A stretch of DNA of 64,000 bases from positions 372,001 to 436,000 of the forward strand of contig NZ_JBHRSW010000005.1 of the NCBI RefSeq assembly GCF_042646125.1, read 5' to 3'. The DNA comes from Glaciecola flavus. Lineage in GTDB: Bacteria; Pseudomonadota; Gammaproteobacteria; Enterobacterales; Alteromonadaceae. The translations under genes were made by a program, and so were the position numbers. Positions 42,383-51,400 of this stretch are shown in pieces. The notes below the pieces were generated by a model. That model had not been told where the DNA came from and made no database searches. It was given only the letters and a program-made list of their open reading frames with translations. Position 1 is the stretch's first letter. Every line of letters begins with the position of its first letter.

Positions 42383-43255
42383 ATGATTTCGATAAAATAT
42401 TTTTTTCATCAGGCAAGTTCGACAATCAGCTATGTGGTTTTTGATGAAGCTAGTCGCGAAGCAATGATCATAGATAGCGCTCTGGACTATAGCGCTCATT
42501 CAGGCAAATTGTGGACCGATTTTGCCGATCAACAAATTGCATATATCAAGCAAAATAAGCTAAGGCTAGAATGGATTTTAGAAACTCACGCTCATGCTGA
42601 TCACATTTCGGCAGCACATTACGTAAAGTCCAAGCAAGGTGGAAAAATAGCGGCTGGTGCCGGTATCAAGCAAGTCCAAACCACATTTATAAAGTTTTTT
42701 AATTTATCACCTGAAGAACATGCAAGTGATGGCAGTCAGTTTGACCGATTATTTGAAGATAATGACAGCTTTTTGCTGGGCGATAAAACGGTGAAAGTAA
42801 TTAGTACGCCTGGGCACACAAACGATAGCGTGACTTACTTGATCAAGGACAACGCCTTTGTAGGTGATACCTTGTTTATGCCAGATGCTGGAACGGCAAG
42901 ATGTGATTTTCCTGGTGGCAGTGCTAATGTACTGTTCGATAGCATCAAAAAGTTACATGATTTACCTGCTCATACTATGCTCTGGATGTGCCACGATTAC
43001 CAGCCAGAGGGAAGAGAGCTCAAATTTCAGTGCACTGTCGAACAAAGCCGAGCACACAATATTCACGTTCATAACTTGGTCGAACGTGAGGATTTTGTGC
43101 GCTTGCGCGAATCGCGAGATGAAACACTCGACATTCCTCAGCTTTTGTATCCGTCGGTACAATTGAATATTTCGGCAGGTCAATTACCCAAAAAGCAAAG
43201 TAATGGCATGCGTTACACAAAACAACCTTTGTCATTTTCTGGAGAAATACTATGA
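42383..43255 (+). CDS. blh: Metallo-beta-lactamase-fold persulfide dioxygenase (Blh/ETHE1-like)
   Basis: The 290-residue protein has the metal motif THAHADHISA near residue 70, later STPGHTNDS near residue 138, GDTLF near residue 157 and CHDYQPEGRE near residue 197. This pattern is the persulfide dioxygenase type (ETHE1, and Blh of BigR operons), which uses iron to oxidise glutathione persulfide to sulfite. C-terminal residues after the core resemble the Blh extension (LNISAGQLPKKQSNGMRY). It overlaps the following YeeE gene by 4 bp. AGGAGTAATTC precedes the ATG. With the sulfite exporter divergently encoded, it forms a sulfide-detoxification unit. Confidence 0.88.
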   Translation: MISIKYFFHQASSTISYVVFDEASREAMIIDSALDYSAHSGKLWTDFADQQIAYIKQNKLRLEWILETHAHADHISAAHYVKSKQGGKIAAGAGIKQVQTTFIKFFNLSPEEHASDGSQFDRLFEDNDSFLLGDKTVKVISTPGHTNDSVTYLIKDNAFVGDTLFMPDAGTARCDFPGGSANVLFDSIKKLHDLPAHTMLWMCHDYQPEGRELKFQCTVEQSRAHNIHVHNLVEREDFVRLRESRDETLDIPQLLYPSVQLNISAGQLPKKQSNGMRYTKQPLSFSGEIL

Positions 43256-43665
43256 ATTTTATCGAGCCCCTAATAGGAGGCATCATATTAGGTTTATCAT
43301 CGCTCTTATTGTTTGTTGCAAGCGGTCGCATTGCAGGTATTTCGGGTATCGTTGGTAGTCTTCTAAGCCAAATGTCGGGCAATGGTTGGCGCTGGATGTT
43401 TGTCATTGGCCTTATATTGGGCCCGCTATTAGTAGCGCCTGCGGGGTATTTACTCCCTCAAGTTGACGCTAGTTGGTGGATGATGATTGTTGGAGGTCTA
43501 TTGGTTGGTTTTGGCAGTACCATTGGTTCAGGTTGTACGAGTGGGCATGGAATCTGTGGCATTGGACGATTGTCGAAGCGCTCGATCAGCTCAGTTGTCG
43601 TTTTCATGGTAGTGGCAGCATTAAATGTGTTCTTTATCCGTCATATTCTAGGGGCTGCCTCATGA
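43252..43665 (+). CDS. YeeE/YedE-family half transporter (first)
   Basis: The 137-residue protein has four helices. Signature IIGGLLVGFGSTIGSGCTSGH-type sequence sits near residues 80-95; its conserved Cys is in GSGCTSGHGICG. Homologous full-length YeeE proteins take up thiosulfate through cysteine-lined channels. Here the transporter is split in two consecutive genes (PmpA/PmpB type), each half carrying part of the channel. Start overlaps the previous stop and its own stop overlaps the next start (ATGA), showing tight coupling. Whether it imports or exports sulfur species is not clear from sequence. Confidence 0.87.
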   Translation: MNFIEPLIGGIILGLSSLLLFVASGRIAGISGIVGSLLSQMSGNGWRWMFVIGLILGPLLVAPAGYLLPQVDASWWMMIVGGLLVGFGSTIGSGCTSGHGICGIGRLSKRSISSVVVFMVVAALNVFFIRHILGAAS

Positions 43666-44078
43666 ATTATTTATTTGCGCTTTTAGCCGGCTTAGGTTTT
43701 GGGGCTGGTCTCACAATTTCTCGTATGGTTGATCCGCTTGTTGTACTTGCTTTTTTAGATATTGCAGGAGAATGGGACCCAAGCCTTGCTTTTGTAATGG
43801 GCGGGGCCTTACTTGTTTTCATACCGGCCTATCAACTTATTGAACGCAGAATGTCAAAACCCTTATTTGAGAAGTCGTTTTTTGTGCCTACTACAGTTAC
43901 AATCGATAAGCGCCTGATTTCAGGTGCAGTCATTTTTGGCTTGGGCTGGGGAATTTCAGGCATTTGCCCTGGACCAGCAATAGCAAATGTATCGGGCTTA
44001 GAAACAAAAGTAATTGGATTTATTGCCGCGATGTTTATTGGCATGATTGCTGCCAACCGTTTGAAAAATAAAGGATAG
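43662..44078 (+). CDS. YeeE/YedE-family half transporter (second)
   Basis: The 138-residue protein starts at the ATG at 43662 overlapping the upstream stop. It has four helices; LLAGLGFGAGLTISRMVDP at the N-terminus and FGLGWGISGICPGPAI near residue 93 are the conserved YeeE motif with its Cys. It is the partner of the preceding half. The longer frame that begins at 43473 lies inside the first half gene and has no ribosome-binding site, so it is rejected. It is followed after 11 bp by the ArsR regulator. Confidence 0.87.
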   Translation: MNYLFALLAGLGFGAGLTISRMVDPLVVLAFLDIAGEWDPSLAFVMGGALLVFIPAYQLIERRMSKPLFEKSFFVPTTVTIDKRLISGAVIFGLGWGISGICPGPAIANVSGLETKVIGFIAAMFIGMIAANRLKNKG

Positions 44079-44089
44079 CGTTAATTAAT

Positions 44090-44398
44090 ATGCAAGATTT
44101 TGCGAAAATGGAAGCGAATGCACAGCATGCAGTCGATTTACTCAAGACCTTGGGCAACCGTTACCGTTTGATGATCCTCTGCGTGTTGCAAGAAAATGAG
44201 ATGAGTGTATCTCAGCTCAATGATGTTATTGCGATCCCACAATCGTCATTGTCTCAGCACTTAGCTTGGTTAAGAAAAGAGGCGTACGTGAAAACTCGTC
44301 GCGATGCACAAACGATATATTACTCCCTTGATAGTGATGAAGTGAAGGAGGTCATTGCTGTGTTGTACAAGCTATTTTGTCAGGGCGACGAAGCCTAA
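44090..44398 (+). CDS. bigR: ArsR-family regulator, BigR/SqrR-like persulfide sensor
   Basis: The 102-residue winged-helix protein has LKTLGNRYRLMILCVLQENE, an HTH in AIPQSSLSQHLAWLRKEAYV and a wing TRRDAQTIYYSLD. Two cysteines stand at about residues 39 and 98 (MILCVL and LFCQGD). These are the positions at which BigR, SqrR and YgaV form a tetrasulfide or disulfide upon persulfide exposure, losing DNA binding. It is the last gene of the blh-yeeE-yeeE operon and probably represses both divergent operons through the palindrome at 42335-42351. Family assignment rests on cysteine placement and context. Confidence 0.85.
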   Translation: MQDFAKMEANAQHAVDLLKTLGNRYRLMILCVLQENEMSVSQLNDVIAIPQSSLSQHLAWLRKEAYVKTRRDAQTIYYSLDSDEVKEVIAVLYKLFCQGDEA

Positions 44399-44614
44399 TT
44401 TATAAGGTTTACTGAGTTATTCAAGCGGCTCATACACATGAAAATCTGCAAAATGTTCTCTATTTCCCCATAGCTTCACTATTCACCAAAATAAGAAACA
44501 CTAATTCGCCAAATAAATTGTTTCCCCGTGGTTTCCAGTCTTATAGTCTTTATACAAATTCACAGTAGCGAAAGAGTGCAAAATACACTTCGCTATTCAG
44601 TATTGAGGAATACG

Positions 44615-44772
44615 ATGATGAACGATAACTACGCAGGGAAAACAACACTTATTTCTGGCGGTGCTGGTGGTATTAGATTGGCGCTTGCAAAGGAGTTTGG
44701 TGCGCTTGGGATGAATGTTGTCATTGCCGATATTGATAAGGCGGCTTTGGGCAATGCAGAGAATGAGTTGAA
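44615..44772 (+). pseudogene. Short-chain dehydrogenase, truncated by IS91 remnant
   Basis: The ATG at 44615 with GAGGAA upstream starts MMNDNYAGKTTLISGGAGGI, the Rossmann N-terminus of an SDR oxidoreductase. It continues through VVIADIDKAALGNAENEL and is then cut at 44773 where the IS91 direct repeat begins. Only ~53 of the usual 250 residues remain. The glycine motif reads GGAGGIR where GIG is expected, so it may have begun to decay. The catalytic Ser-Tyr-Lys part is absent in this window. Confidence 0.8.
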
Positions 44773-45320
44773 GAGTATAAGACAAATTAACACTATACAC
44801 TAGCCATGCGTACAGGGGGCTTTGGGGATAGATTTGATTTTTTAGCGGGGAAGGTTAAGTGTTTTTTTGGAGAAAGGCCGCCATGAGTGCTTTACATTAC
44901 CTGTTCCTTGGTATTGTCAGTATCAACGCCACACACAATTAGCCCTACCCTGCATAAGTGAGCATAACTGACATTGTGGGTATCATGTTAAGTACTGCGG
45001 TATATGGTCAGCAATCACGCACCAAAATCAAAGTCGCGCTGGACGGATCAATGTTAAACACACGCTTGAGGCGCTGAGCCCACGACATCGCCTTCGCATG
45101 ATAAGGTTTATCTGACGAGATAGTGCCGTTATTCGCCAGTTTAGGGCTGTTCTTCCCACGCTGTGATGCGGTCACTTGGGCTCTTAAGTGACTGTTGGGC
45201 GCAAAGACACCAAAAAAGCGAGTACGGTTGAGTCTGGGCGATGGGACAAGTGCCGCTAACTTGCCGATAAAGTCAACGGGGTCGAAAAACACATGCGTGG
45301 TGGCATCTGTAAGCTGTATT
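44773..45320 (-). mobile_element. IS91-family element remnant (copy 2, internal deletion)
   Basis: Bases 44773-45046 duplicate 40017-40290. From 45008 to about 45320 the minus strand encodes TTHVFFDPVDFIGKLAALV, TRFFGVFAPNSHLR and AMSWAQRLKRVFNID, conserved C-terminal blocks of IS91-type transposases. After FNID the frame jumps to the terminal QRDFDFGA codons in the wrong frame, so about 60-100 codons including the region kept in copy 1 are deleted. Neither copy is functional. The region 45321-45564 holds no gene I can support. Confidence 0.78.
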
Positions 45321-45564
45321 TAGTTGCTAAAAGCACCTTGCCGCCAACAGAACAATTTCAACCCCTTTACAGGCAATATATTGCCGACAACAACTACACT
45401 GCCTACTGCTTCCTTTCCTTTCAGGCATCAGAAGTAATATCAGATAAATTCGCAATGCTATTGCATCATATAGACACTGGAAAACCTAGTATAAATATTA
45501 GTTTTAATCTCTTGGCTTGGTCTTTGCTCCTATAGCTGAAATGTTGGATTAATGAGGACTGAAT

Positions 45565-46002
45565 ATGCAAATTAATAGCGTACCCTACACAGCGCATACA
45601 GGGGCGGTTCAAAGCAGTCAGCAACTTACGACGCCAGACACAACAACTAGCAAGGCGAAAGCCACTGCAACTGATACTGTTACAATTAGCGATGCAGGGA
45701 AAAATGCTGAAGCGAAATGGCAGGAAATTTCGAATAAGTATGATATGAGAAATATATCTCTCAATGAAGTCGGGCAATTATCTAGAGAGCTGTTTAACAA
45801 TGGTCTTGTTTCACAACGTGAAATGTTCGATATGTCTATCCTTCCTGGAATTAACTTCGATGCTAATCAAAAGATGGATTACGTTGACTTTGCAAAACGT
45901 CATCTAGTCAGCTTAAAACTGCATGATGATGGTTCAGCAAATATGAAAGGTGCCATTGATGCTTATACAAAGGCCTTTGATATTGTGAAGAAAATTGGCT
46001 AA
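45565..46002 (+). CDS. Hypothetical protein
   Basis: The 145-residue protein has a low-complexity Thr/Ala/Ser-rich N-terminus ending in ATDTVTISDAGKNAEAKW. A helical region with LNEVGQLSRELFNNGLVSQREMF follows, and a C-terminal segment SANMKGAIDAYTKAFDIVKKIG. 'VTISDAG' N-terminal tails of this sort occur in many small proteins of Pseudoalteromonas/Alteromonas type bacteria, with unknown function. GAGG lies 8 bases before the ATG. No signal peptide or helix for the membrane. It is located just beyond the IS91 remnant and could be accessory. Confidence 0.6.
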   Translation: MQINSVPYTAHTGAVQSSQQLTTPDTTTSKAKATATDTVTISDAGKNAEAKWQEISNKYDMRNISLNEVGQLSRELFNNGLVSQREMFDMSILPGINFDANQKMDYVDFAKRHLVSLKLHDDGSANMKGAIDAYTKAFDIVKKIG

Positions 46003-46152
46003 AGATGAAGTAAAGCCCCCTATATTCATCAAGTAATATGGATATGAGTGCCTTGAATGCTATTAGATAAATACAGAATCACTCCAAGCACCAAATGGAA
46101 ATGGCGTATAGAAGATATAGACGCCCCACCCACACAACAATGAATGCTTTGC

Positions 46153-46250
46153 ACACTACCCATGTGCACAGCAGTCTTAGGGGATAGATTTGAGTTTTTA
46201 GAGAGACGGATGAGAGCTCTTTTGGTAAAGGCGACCATTGGTGCTTTACC
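46153..46250. repeat. Third, decayed copy of the IS91-like terminal sequence
   Basis: CACTACCCATG, GGGGATAGATTTGAGTTTTTAG and the final GTGCTTTACC match 40042-40140 and the second copy in the same order, with scattered differences between them. It lacks the transposase codons. It lies between two small hypothetical genes. Confidence 0.6.
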
Positions 46251-46254
46251 GAGT

Positions 46255-46536
46255 CTACTTAGAAGAATGTGCCCAACCGCAGATTCGCTTTATCTTGTTT
46301 TCAACATCACTATTTGCAGTGTCAACGCCAAACAACAATATCGATAGTGCTGACAAGGACTCGTCAATTGCATTTGCTTGATATTCAACAAGCAAATCAT
46401 CGATATTTTTTCCTGATTTTCTTAAAAGTAAATTGAGTACTTCGTATGCGTTATCTGGGTATTGTTCATCATCGATATGTGTGAGCACATCCTGCAGTTC
46501 ATCTACTGTGTATGATACATAATTTGGTTTATCCAT
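46255..46536 (-). CDS. Small hypothetical protein
   Basis: The ~93-residue protein from the ATG at 46536 has AGGA 7 bases upstream. It starts MDKPNYVSYTVDELQDVLTH and continues with acidic helical sequence and a final KIKRICGWAHSSK. The open frame reaches 46560 but the shorter start has the better ribosome-binding site. It is acidic and soluble, with no recognised family. Its 3' end abuts the decayed IS91 end, so the original C-terminus may have been altered. Confidence 0.55.
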   Translation of the reverse strand: MDKPNYVSYTVDELQDVLTHIDDEQYPDNAYEVLNLLLRKSGKNIDDLLVEYQANAIDESLSALSILLFGVDTANSDVENKIKRICGWAHSSK

Positions 46537-46650
46537 GGTTTTTCCTGATGTCGATGGCAAAGCAATCGCTTTGCCACCTGTAGGTTATCTATTTGAGCTT
46601 TCAGAAGTGCGAGAGCTCAATTCACCACACATCTTTCCTAGCAAGTCGCT

Positions 46651-46808
46651 AGGGTCTGCTGACCTTTGGTGTACAAGTTTTGTTCAATTATAGTCTATCT
46701 GATCGCGGCGCAGACTTACAGGCCTAATGGCTTAAGTCAAAAGGCTGCAACAAGGAGCAGATAGACTATAATTGAACAAAACTTGTACACCAAAGGTCAA
46801 AAGACCCT
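46651..46808. mobile_element. MITE-like palindromic element, 158 bp
   Basis: Two 51-bp arms are inverted copies with two mismatches: AGGGTCTGCTGACCTTTGG at the left and CCAAAGGTCAAAAGACCCT at the right. They flank a 56-bp core (ATCGCGGCGCAGACTTACAG onward). TA lies at both ends, consistent with a TA target duplication. The same core lies in inverted orientation in the 25402-25666 element. No coding capacity; an RNA from it would fold into one long hairpin. Gap 46561-46827 otherwise has nothing. Confidence 0.8.
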
Positions 46809-46827
46809 AGTATTATCTCTAAATTTA

Positions 46828-47268
46828 TTAACTTTGACCGTATTTATTTACCGCCCGATACCCAAAAAAATAGCATACCCCAACTAACAACCAAACAAAC
46901 CCCACAACTAGCACTGGTAGCGCTACTTTCTCAGGGTGCCTTATCCATAGTTGAAACGGAAGAACACCTCTTACAACACATATGAATGCAATTGCATAAA
47001 TACCAAAGCGTAAAAGAGGTAAATTGCGAATGACTTTAGCCGCAGACAGCGCATAACATCCAATTGTGCTAAAAACCAATGCCACAAATACAGTTGCTAT
47101 TGGTGCCAATAGCGTCCCAGATTCAGCAGAGTGAACGACTGCCTCAGGTGCCATTTGCACAGAATAGCATTGCGGACCAATAGCAATACAAGACATGTGC
47201 GCGAGAGCGGTCAAAAAAGCAACAATTGCCGCAATCGCAAGCATTAGACGCCCTTGATTTTTATTCAT
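46828..47268 (-). CDS. Four-helix membrane protein, unknown function
   Basis: The 146-residue protein has hydrophobic segments at ~7-27 (LMLAIAAIVAFLTALAHM), ~53-72 (LLAPIATVFVALVFSTIGCYAL), ~85-105 (FGIYAIAFICVVRGVLPF) and ~116-136 (LPVLVVGFVWLLVGVCYFFGY). It resembles small uncharacterised integral membrane proteins of Alteromonadales. A periplasmic loop contains CIAIGPQCYSV, two Cys that could pair. It is divergent from the outer-membrane-like gene, with about 65 bp between starts. Function not assigned. Confidence 0.7.
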   Translation of the reverse strand: MNKNQGRLMLAIAAIVAFLTALAHMSCIAIGPQCYSVQMAPEAVVHSAESGTLLAPIATVFVALVFSTIGCYALSAAKVIRNLPLLRFGIYAIAFICVVRGVLPFQLWIRHPEKVALPVLVVGFVWLLVGVCYFFGYRAVNKYGQS

Positions 47269-47333
47269 GGTATTAATCTACCCAGCGACCTTATCCGTAT
47301 ATAATACAAAAAAAATTTAACAGCGAAGGACAA

Positions 47334-48266
47334 TTGAAAACTAGTTATCGTTTATTCGGCGTTCACACACTTTTTCTAAGTTTACTACTTTTGTGTAGTG
47401 TTAAAGCCAGCCACGCACAATCATTACAACACAAACTCGATGTACAAATAAGAGCAGATGAGCGTTCAGACAAAGATCTGCGATATCAATATAGAATTCG
47501 ATACTCTCCCTCCCTCAAGTTCAATCAAACATGGTCAACTCATGGATTTGCAGCTACGGGTGATGACTTTTCCTCTAGTCACAATACATTTGACGATGGA
47601 TCAGCCGACCGCTTCTACTTACGGCGTTTATTTTTGCGCCATCAAGGTAATTATGGCAAAACTGAACTGGGTGTTATCCCAACGTTCAAAGGGCGCGTAT
47701 CGTCCAGCGGTTTATCTAAAGACGGTTGGATACAAGGCATTCGCCATGTCAGGGATACCAACTCGAACGCGCAATTAGAAATCGTTGTTGGTCAGCTAAA
47801 CAAGCTTAATCCCCGACAAGCACTCGACACACCAAACGACATTGACTATGTTGAATTGGAATACTCAGCCTCCATAAATGACTTGTTTTCTTACGAATTC
47901 AGTATGGAGCGAATGACATCACTAAACTATTTACGCACCGAGCTTCGCTATCGCACCAAGAAAAGCCAGCATGTCTTCGCTGAATTAGTAAAAAGAGCCA
48001 ATACCACAAAAGTAAAAACCGTGTTAGGTATCGAGGGAGAAAAGGCGTATCGCAATAGAGACTATGCGTATTTTGCCCATTATTCTTATGTAAGTGGTGA
48101 ATTTGGCCTTCGTGCCGAATTGACTGAAGATTTCCTAGGTACAGGTCACGGATTTTCTGCGAAACTTGAATCCCAATTTACCTCGCTGCCTTTTGATTGG
48201 TTTGTTCGCTTTGACAAGGTTGGCGAAAACAACCGAATATTGGGCGGAATTAAATGGTCTTTATAA
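47334..48266 (+). CDS. Putative outer-membrane beta-barrel protein
   Basis: The 310-residue protein has a Sec signal (LFLSLLLLCSVKASHAQS, cleavage after SHA). Alternating strands rich in Tyr, Arg and Phe follow (YQYRIRYSPSLKFNQTW, KTELGVIPTFKGRV, ELRYRTKKSQHVFAELV), and the C-terminus GGIKWSL ends in a hydrophobic strand. This fits a single-domain outer-membrane barrel of porin-like size. The start is TTG at 47334 with AAGGA 4 bases upstream. No family recognised; a DUF-type phosphate-selective porin or alginate-export-like barrel is possible. Stand-alone. Confidence 0.65.
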   Translation: MKTSYRLFGVHTLFLSLLLLCSVKASHAQSLQHKLDVQIRADERSDKDLRYQYRIRYSPSLKFNQTWSTHGFAATGDDFSSSHNTFDDGSADRFYLRRLFLRHQGNYGKTELGVIPTFKGRVSSSGLSKDGWIQGIRHVRDTNSNAQLEIVVGQLNKLNPRQALDTPNDIDYVELEYSASINDLFSYEFSMERMTSLNYLRTELRYRTKKSQHVFAELVKRANTTKVKTVLGIEGEKAYRNRDYAYFAHYSYVSGEFGLRAELTEDFLGTGHGFSAKLESQFTSLPFDWFVRFDKVGENNRILGGIKWSL

Positions 48267-48310
48267 TCCCCTAACCCACCGTTACGGACGTTATGGGATT
48301 GCAGCTTGCG

Positions 48311-48408
48311 GTGTACTTACTGCCAGAATGAAAATTTGTTTTTCACGGATAAAAGACTAAAGCGTACTAGGATGTACTTGCAGCGTTTTCATTCTGGCAG
48401 ACAGTGTA
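48311..48408. repeat. Short palindromic repeat (MITE-like) before the SNF2 gene
   Basis: CTGCCAGAATGAAAA (48320-48334) and TTTTCATTCTGGCAG (48386-48400) are exact 15-bp inverted copies 51 bases apart. Weaker symmetry continues outward (GTAC on both sides). It lies 44 bp after the barrel gene and may end its transcript or be a mobile repeat. Confidence 0.6.
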
Positions 48409-48455
48409 CTATTAGGTAAAATCTCACCTCGTCGTTAAACACTTATTCGGGCGGC

Positions 48456-51400
48456 ATGACATTGAGTCAAAAGCCACTTTTTGCTATCTTAGCAAAAACT
48501 CAATTTCTTCTATCAATGCGCATAAGCCCTCTTATTTCTCCAGATACTGCCGCTCAGGCTGAACAGCTATATACACGCTTTAAAAGCTTGGAAAAACATC
48601 AACAAATCGTGTTGATTATCCTAGCCGTTATCTACAAACCCATTGGTATTACAAAGCTAGCAGAAGTAGTTAGAGAGCTTAAATTAATCGGTTTTCTGAA
48701 CAAAAAAGCTGGATTTTATAGTTTAAGCACTGAAGAAAAATCTCGCTTCGAAAAAATGGGACTTTTACATAATACACGTGAGGGCATGACCATTAACCGC
48801 ATTTTGGCCAATGTCCTCATGCACCACTTAGACGATTTGGAACAATGCGATGAGGCCATCGGGCAAGACAAGCTGAAGAGTATTATCTATGCAGCAGAAC
48901 AAGTTGTTCCGGTAGTTACCAGCTTTTATTGGCAAGACCAAAAAACCGACAAACAACGGGTATTTCGAGACTTGTATTTTCTGCAAGAATTTAACAAGTT
49001 AGAGGGCGTACTTGAGTTCAACAAAAACCCGCAAATAATTGATCTGAGTGACAATCACATATTGGTCGAACTCTTTTTCCTTCCTTTTAGTTTAGAAGAC
49101 ATACTCAAGCTTCCTGAACTACTTCAATACCAAGCCTTTTCCACTCTGTTTCATTTGTGCTACGTCCAAGGTCAAAGCATTGCTTATGCCCTTACTTGTT
49201 TGGAGCAATTTATCCAAGCTCGACCCGACCACAAGCTGTGCCGCTTGCTACTGGCGGAACAATACTTGTATAGCGGTCGTTTGACTGATTTTGAGGATCT
49301 TCACGATGTCGAGAATAAATCTTCCTATGCACTTCAGTTGTCAGGAGCCTACCACTTTATTACTGGGCACATTAAAACAGCCATAGAATATTTTGAATTA
49401 GCTATCGCCGCAAAAAACAAAATAACGCGGCGAAAAAAGCAATACATTGGTGGTATCTTAGGTGGTTTCTACAAGTTATCCTTAGCTATTCATGCCAGTC
49501 AAGTCGACGCGGCTTATTTTGATAACTTGCATTTGCAATGCGAATATGAATATTCAGATCAAAAAACGTTTAGCTACACACTCTCTTTAAACGCTGAACT
49601 GCGAAGAATCGTCCGTCGCCTCCAAGATGGTGACGCTTTTGTCCCACAAACTGCTTCCTATAATATGGACGAACGCATCGACTCTTTACTCTCTTGGTTA
49701 GATAAATTTAATCAAATTGTTGGTGTAGCTTGGTGCACAAACAAAAACGAAATAAGCTCTGAGCACGCTTACCTAGAGCAAGCTCAAGCATGTACAAGAC
49801 ACTTCAAAGCAATAGGCATGGGCTTATTTGCTAATTTTAGTCAACAAGTTGTGCAGTATCTTCAGTCGGAAGTAATGCAAAATGATGAACAACTTGTGCA
49901 GACTAAAGAGGATATCATTTTACTCCCAGATTGCATTTCTACCCGCCCCAAGTGGGAGCATGCATTAGATAGGTTGGTTGCACTTGGACCACAAAGTAAT
50001 TCTAGCCAATCAGGCGATAATGCTTACAAAGCTGAAGAAAAAAGAGTCCGCATGATTTGGGAGTTACTCATTGGTCGATTTAATGATGAGCTAATCCCAA
50101 GAGAACAAAAACGAACGAAAACGGGTTGGAGTAAAGGCCGCGTGGTATCACTTAAGCGCCTCTACGAAGAGACTGATACTTTCACCTATTTGAGTGAGTC
50201 TGACCAAAAAATCTGCCGAGCAATTTCAGCCTATCAAGGCTATGGGTATTACGGCAAAACAGAATACGAGTTGGCGGGTTTACCCGCTCTCCGCGCAGCC
50301 GTAGATGCACCGAATATCTTTCTAGCAGAAGACTTGAATCAACCTATTGATTTAAGCGAAAAATCACCGGAGTTGCTTGTCAGCCAACAAGGCCAGCAAT
50401 TGTGCCTGAGCATGGCAGACACAGAACAACTATATGAACAATATGAAGATTTTCTGCATGCCCCTTCAGACTTTGACAATGCGATTAATTCTATTAGCTA
50501 TGTGGTTAAACAAGTTAGTGAAGGCAAATATCAGCTGGTCATCTTTTCTAAGGAGCATTTAAAAGTACTCAAAATACTCGGTGAAAATGGTTTACTTGTG
50601 CCTATTTCAGCCAAAGCGAAAGTACTAGAAGGCATTGCAGCTATCGCCCCTTTCTTGAATATTCAATCTGATATTGCAGAATTAGATACCGGCTTAGAAA
50701 CGGTAGATTGTGATCCCAATTTAGTGATCAACATCCAACCAATACAACAGGGCTTAGAATTCCATTGCGTCGTCCTGCCCTTTGGGGAGCTAGGCCCCAG
50801 TTACAAACCAGGTATAGGCAATGCCAGTTTAAGTGCAGAAATAAATAATCAGCGAGTTGCAACAAACCGCAATTTGGCAAACGAACAAGATTTGCTCGAC
50901 CAGTTAGATACCCTTTGTCCTGCTTTTTTGTCTATGCCAGACACCAGCCTTATATTGGAAGACACACAACAAGCACTTGAAGCACTTGAGCAACTCGAAG
51001 TGGCAGTCAAAGCAGAGTCGATGCCACTCACTCTTCGCTGGCCTAAAGGTAAAAAAATTAAGCTCAGCCAGCCCTTAAGTGGCGAACAAATTCAGCTAGG
51101 TGTTAGCAAAAAGAACGAGTGGTTTGACATTTCGGGTGAACTACAAATAAACAATGAAGAGGTCATCGAACTGCGCAAATTGCTCTCGCTTGTCGCTAGC
51201 AGCAATGGTCGGTTTGTCAAACTCGATGCTGAACATGTTTTGTCTCTGAGTCATGATTTACGCCAAAAACTCGAACACTTGCAGCAAGTGACTGATGATG
51301 GAAAATTCCACCCTTTAGCCAGCTTGCAAGTACAAGAAGCCACCTCTGGCATGCGCATGAAAACAATTCACGCTTGGGATAAACAAACTAAGCGCATGCA

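Noticed and set aside
43473..43661. N-terminal extension of the second YeeE half gene
   Set aside because: It lies within the first half gene in another frame, has Trp/Cys-rich non-homologous sequence and no ribosome-binding site; the coupled ATG at 43662 is better.
45293..45535. 80-codon plus-strand frame after the IS91 remnant
   Set aside because: The first part overlaps transposase sequence on the other strand; no ribosome-binding site or recognisable family.
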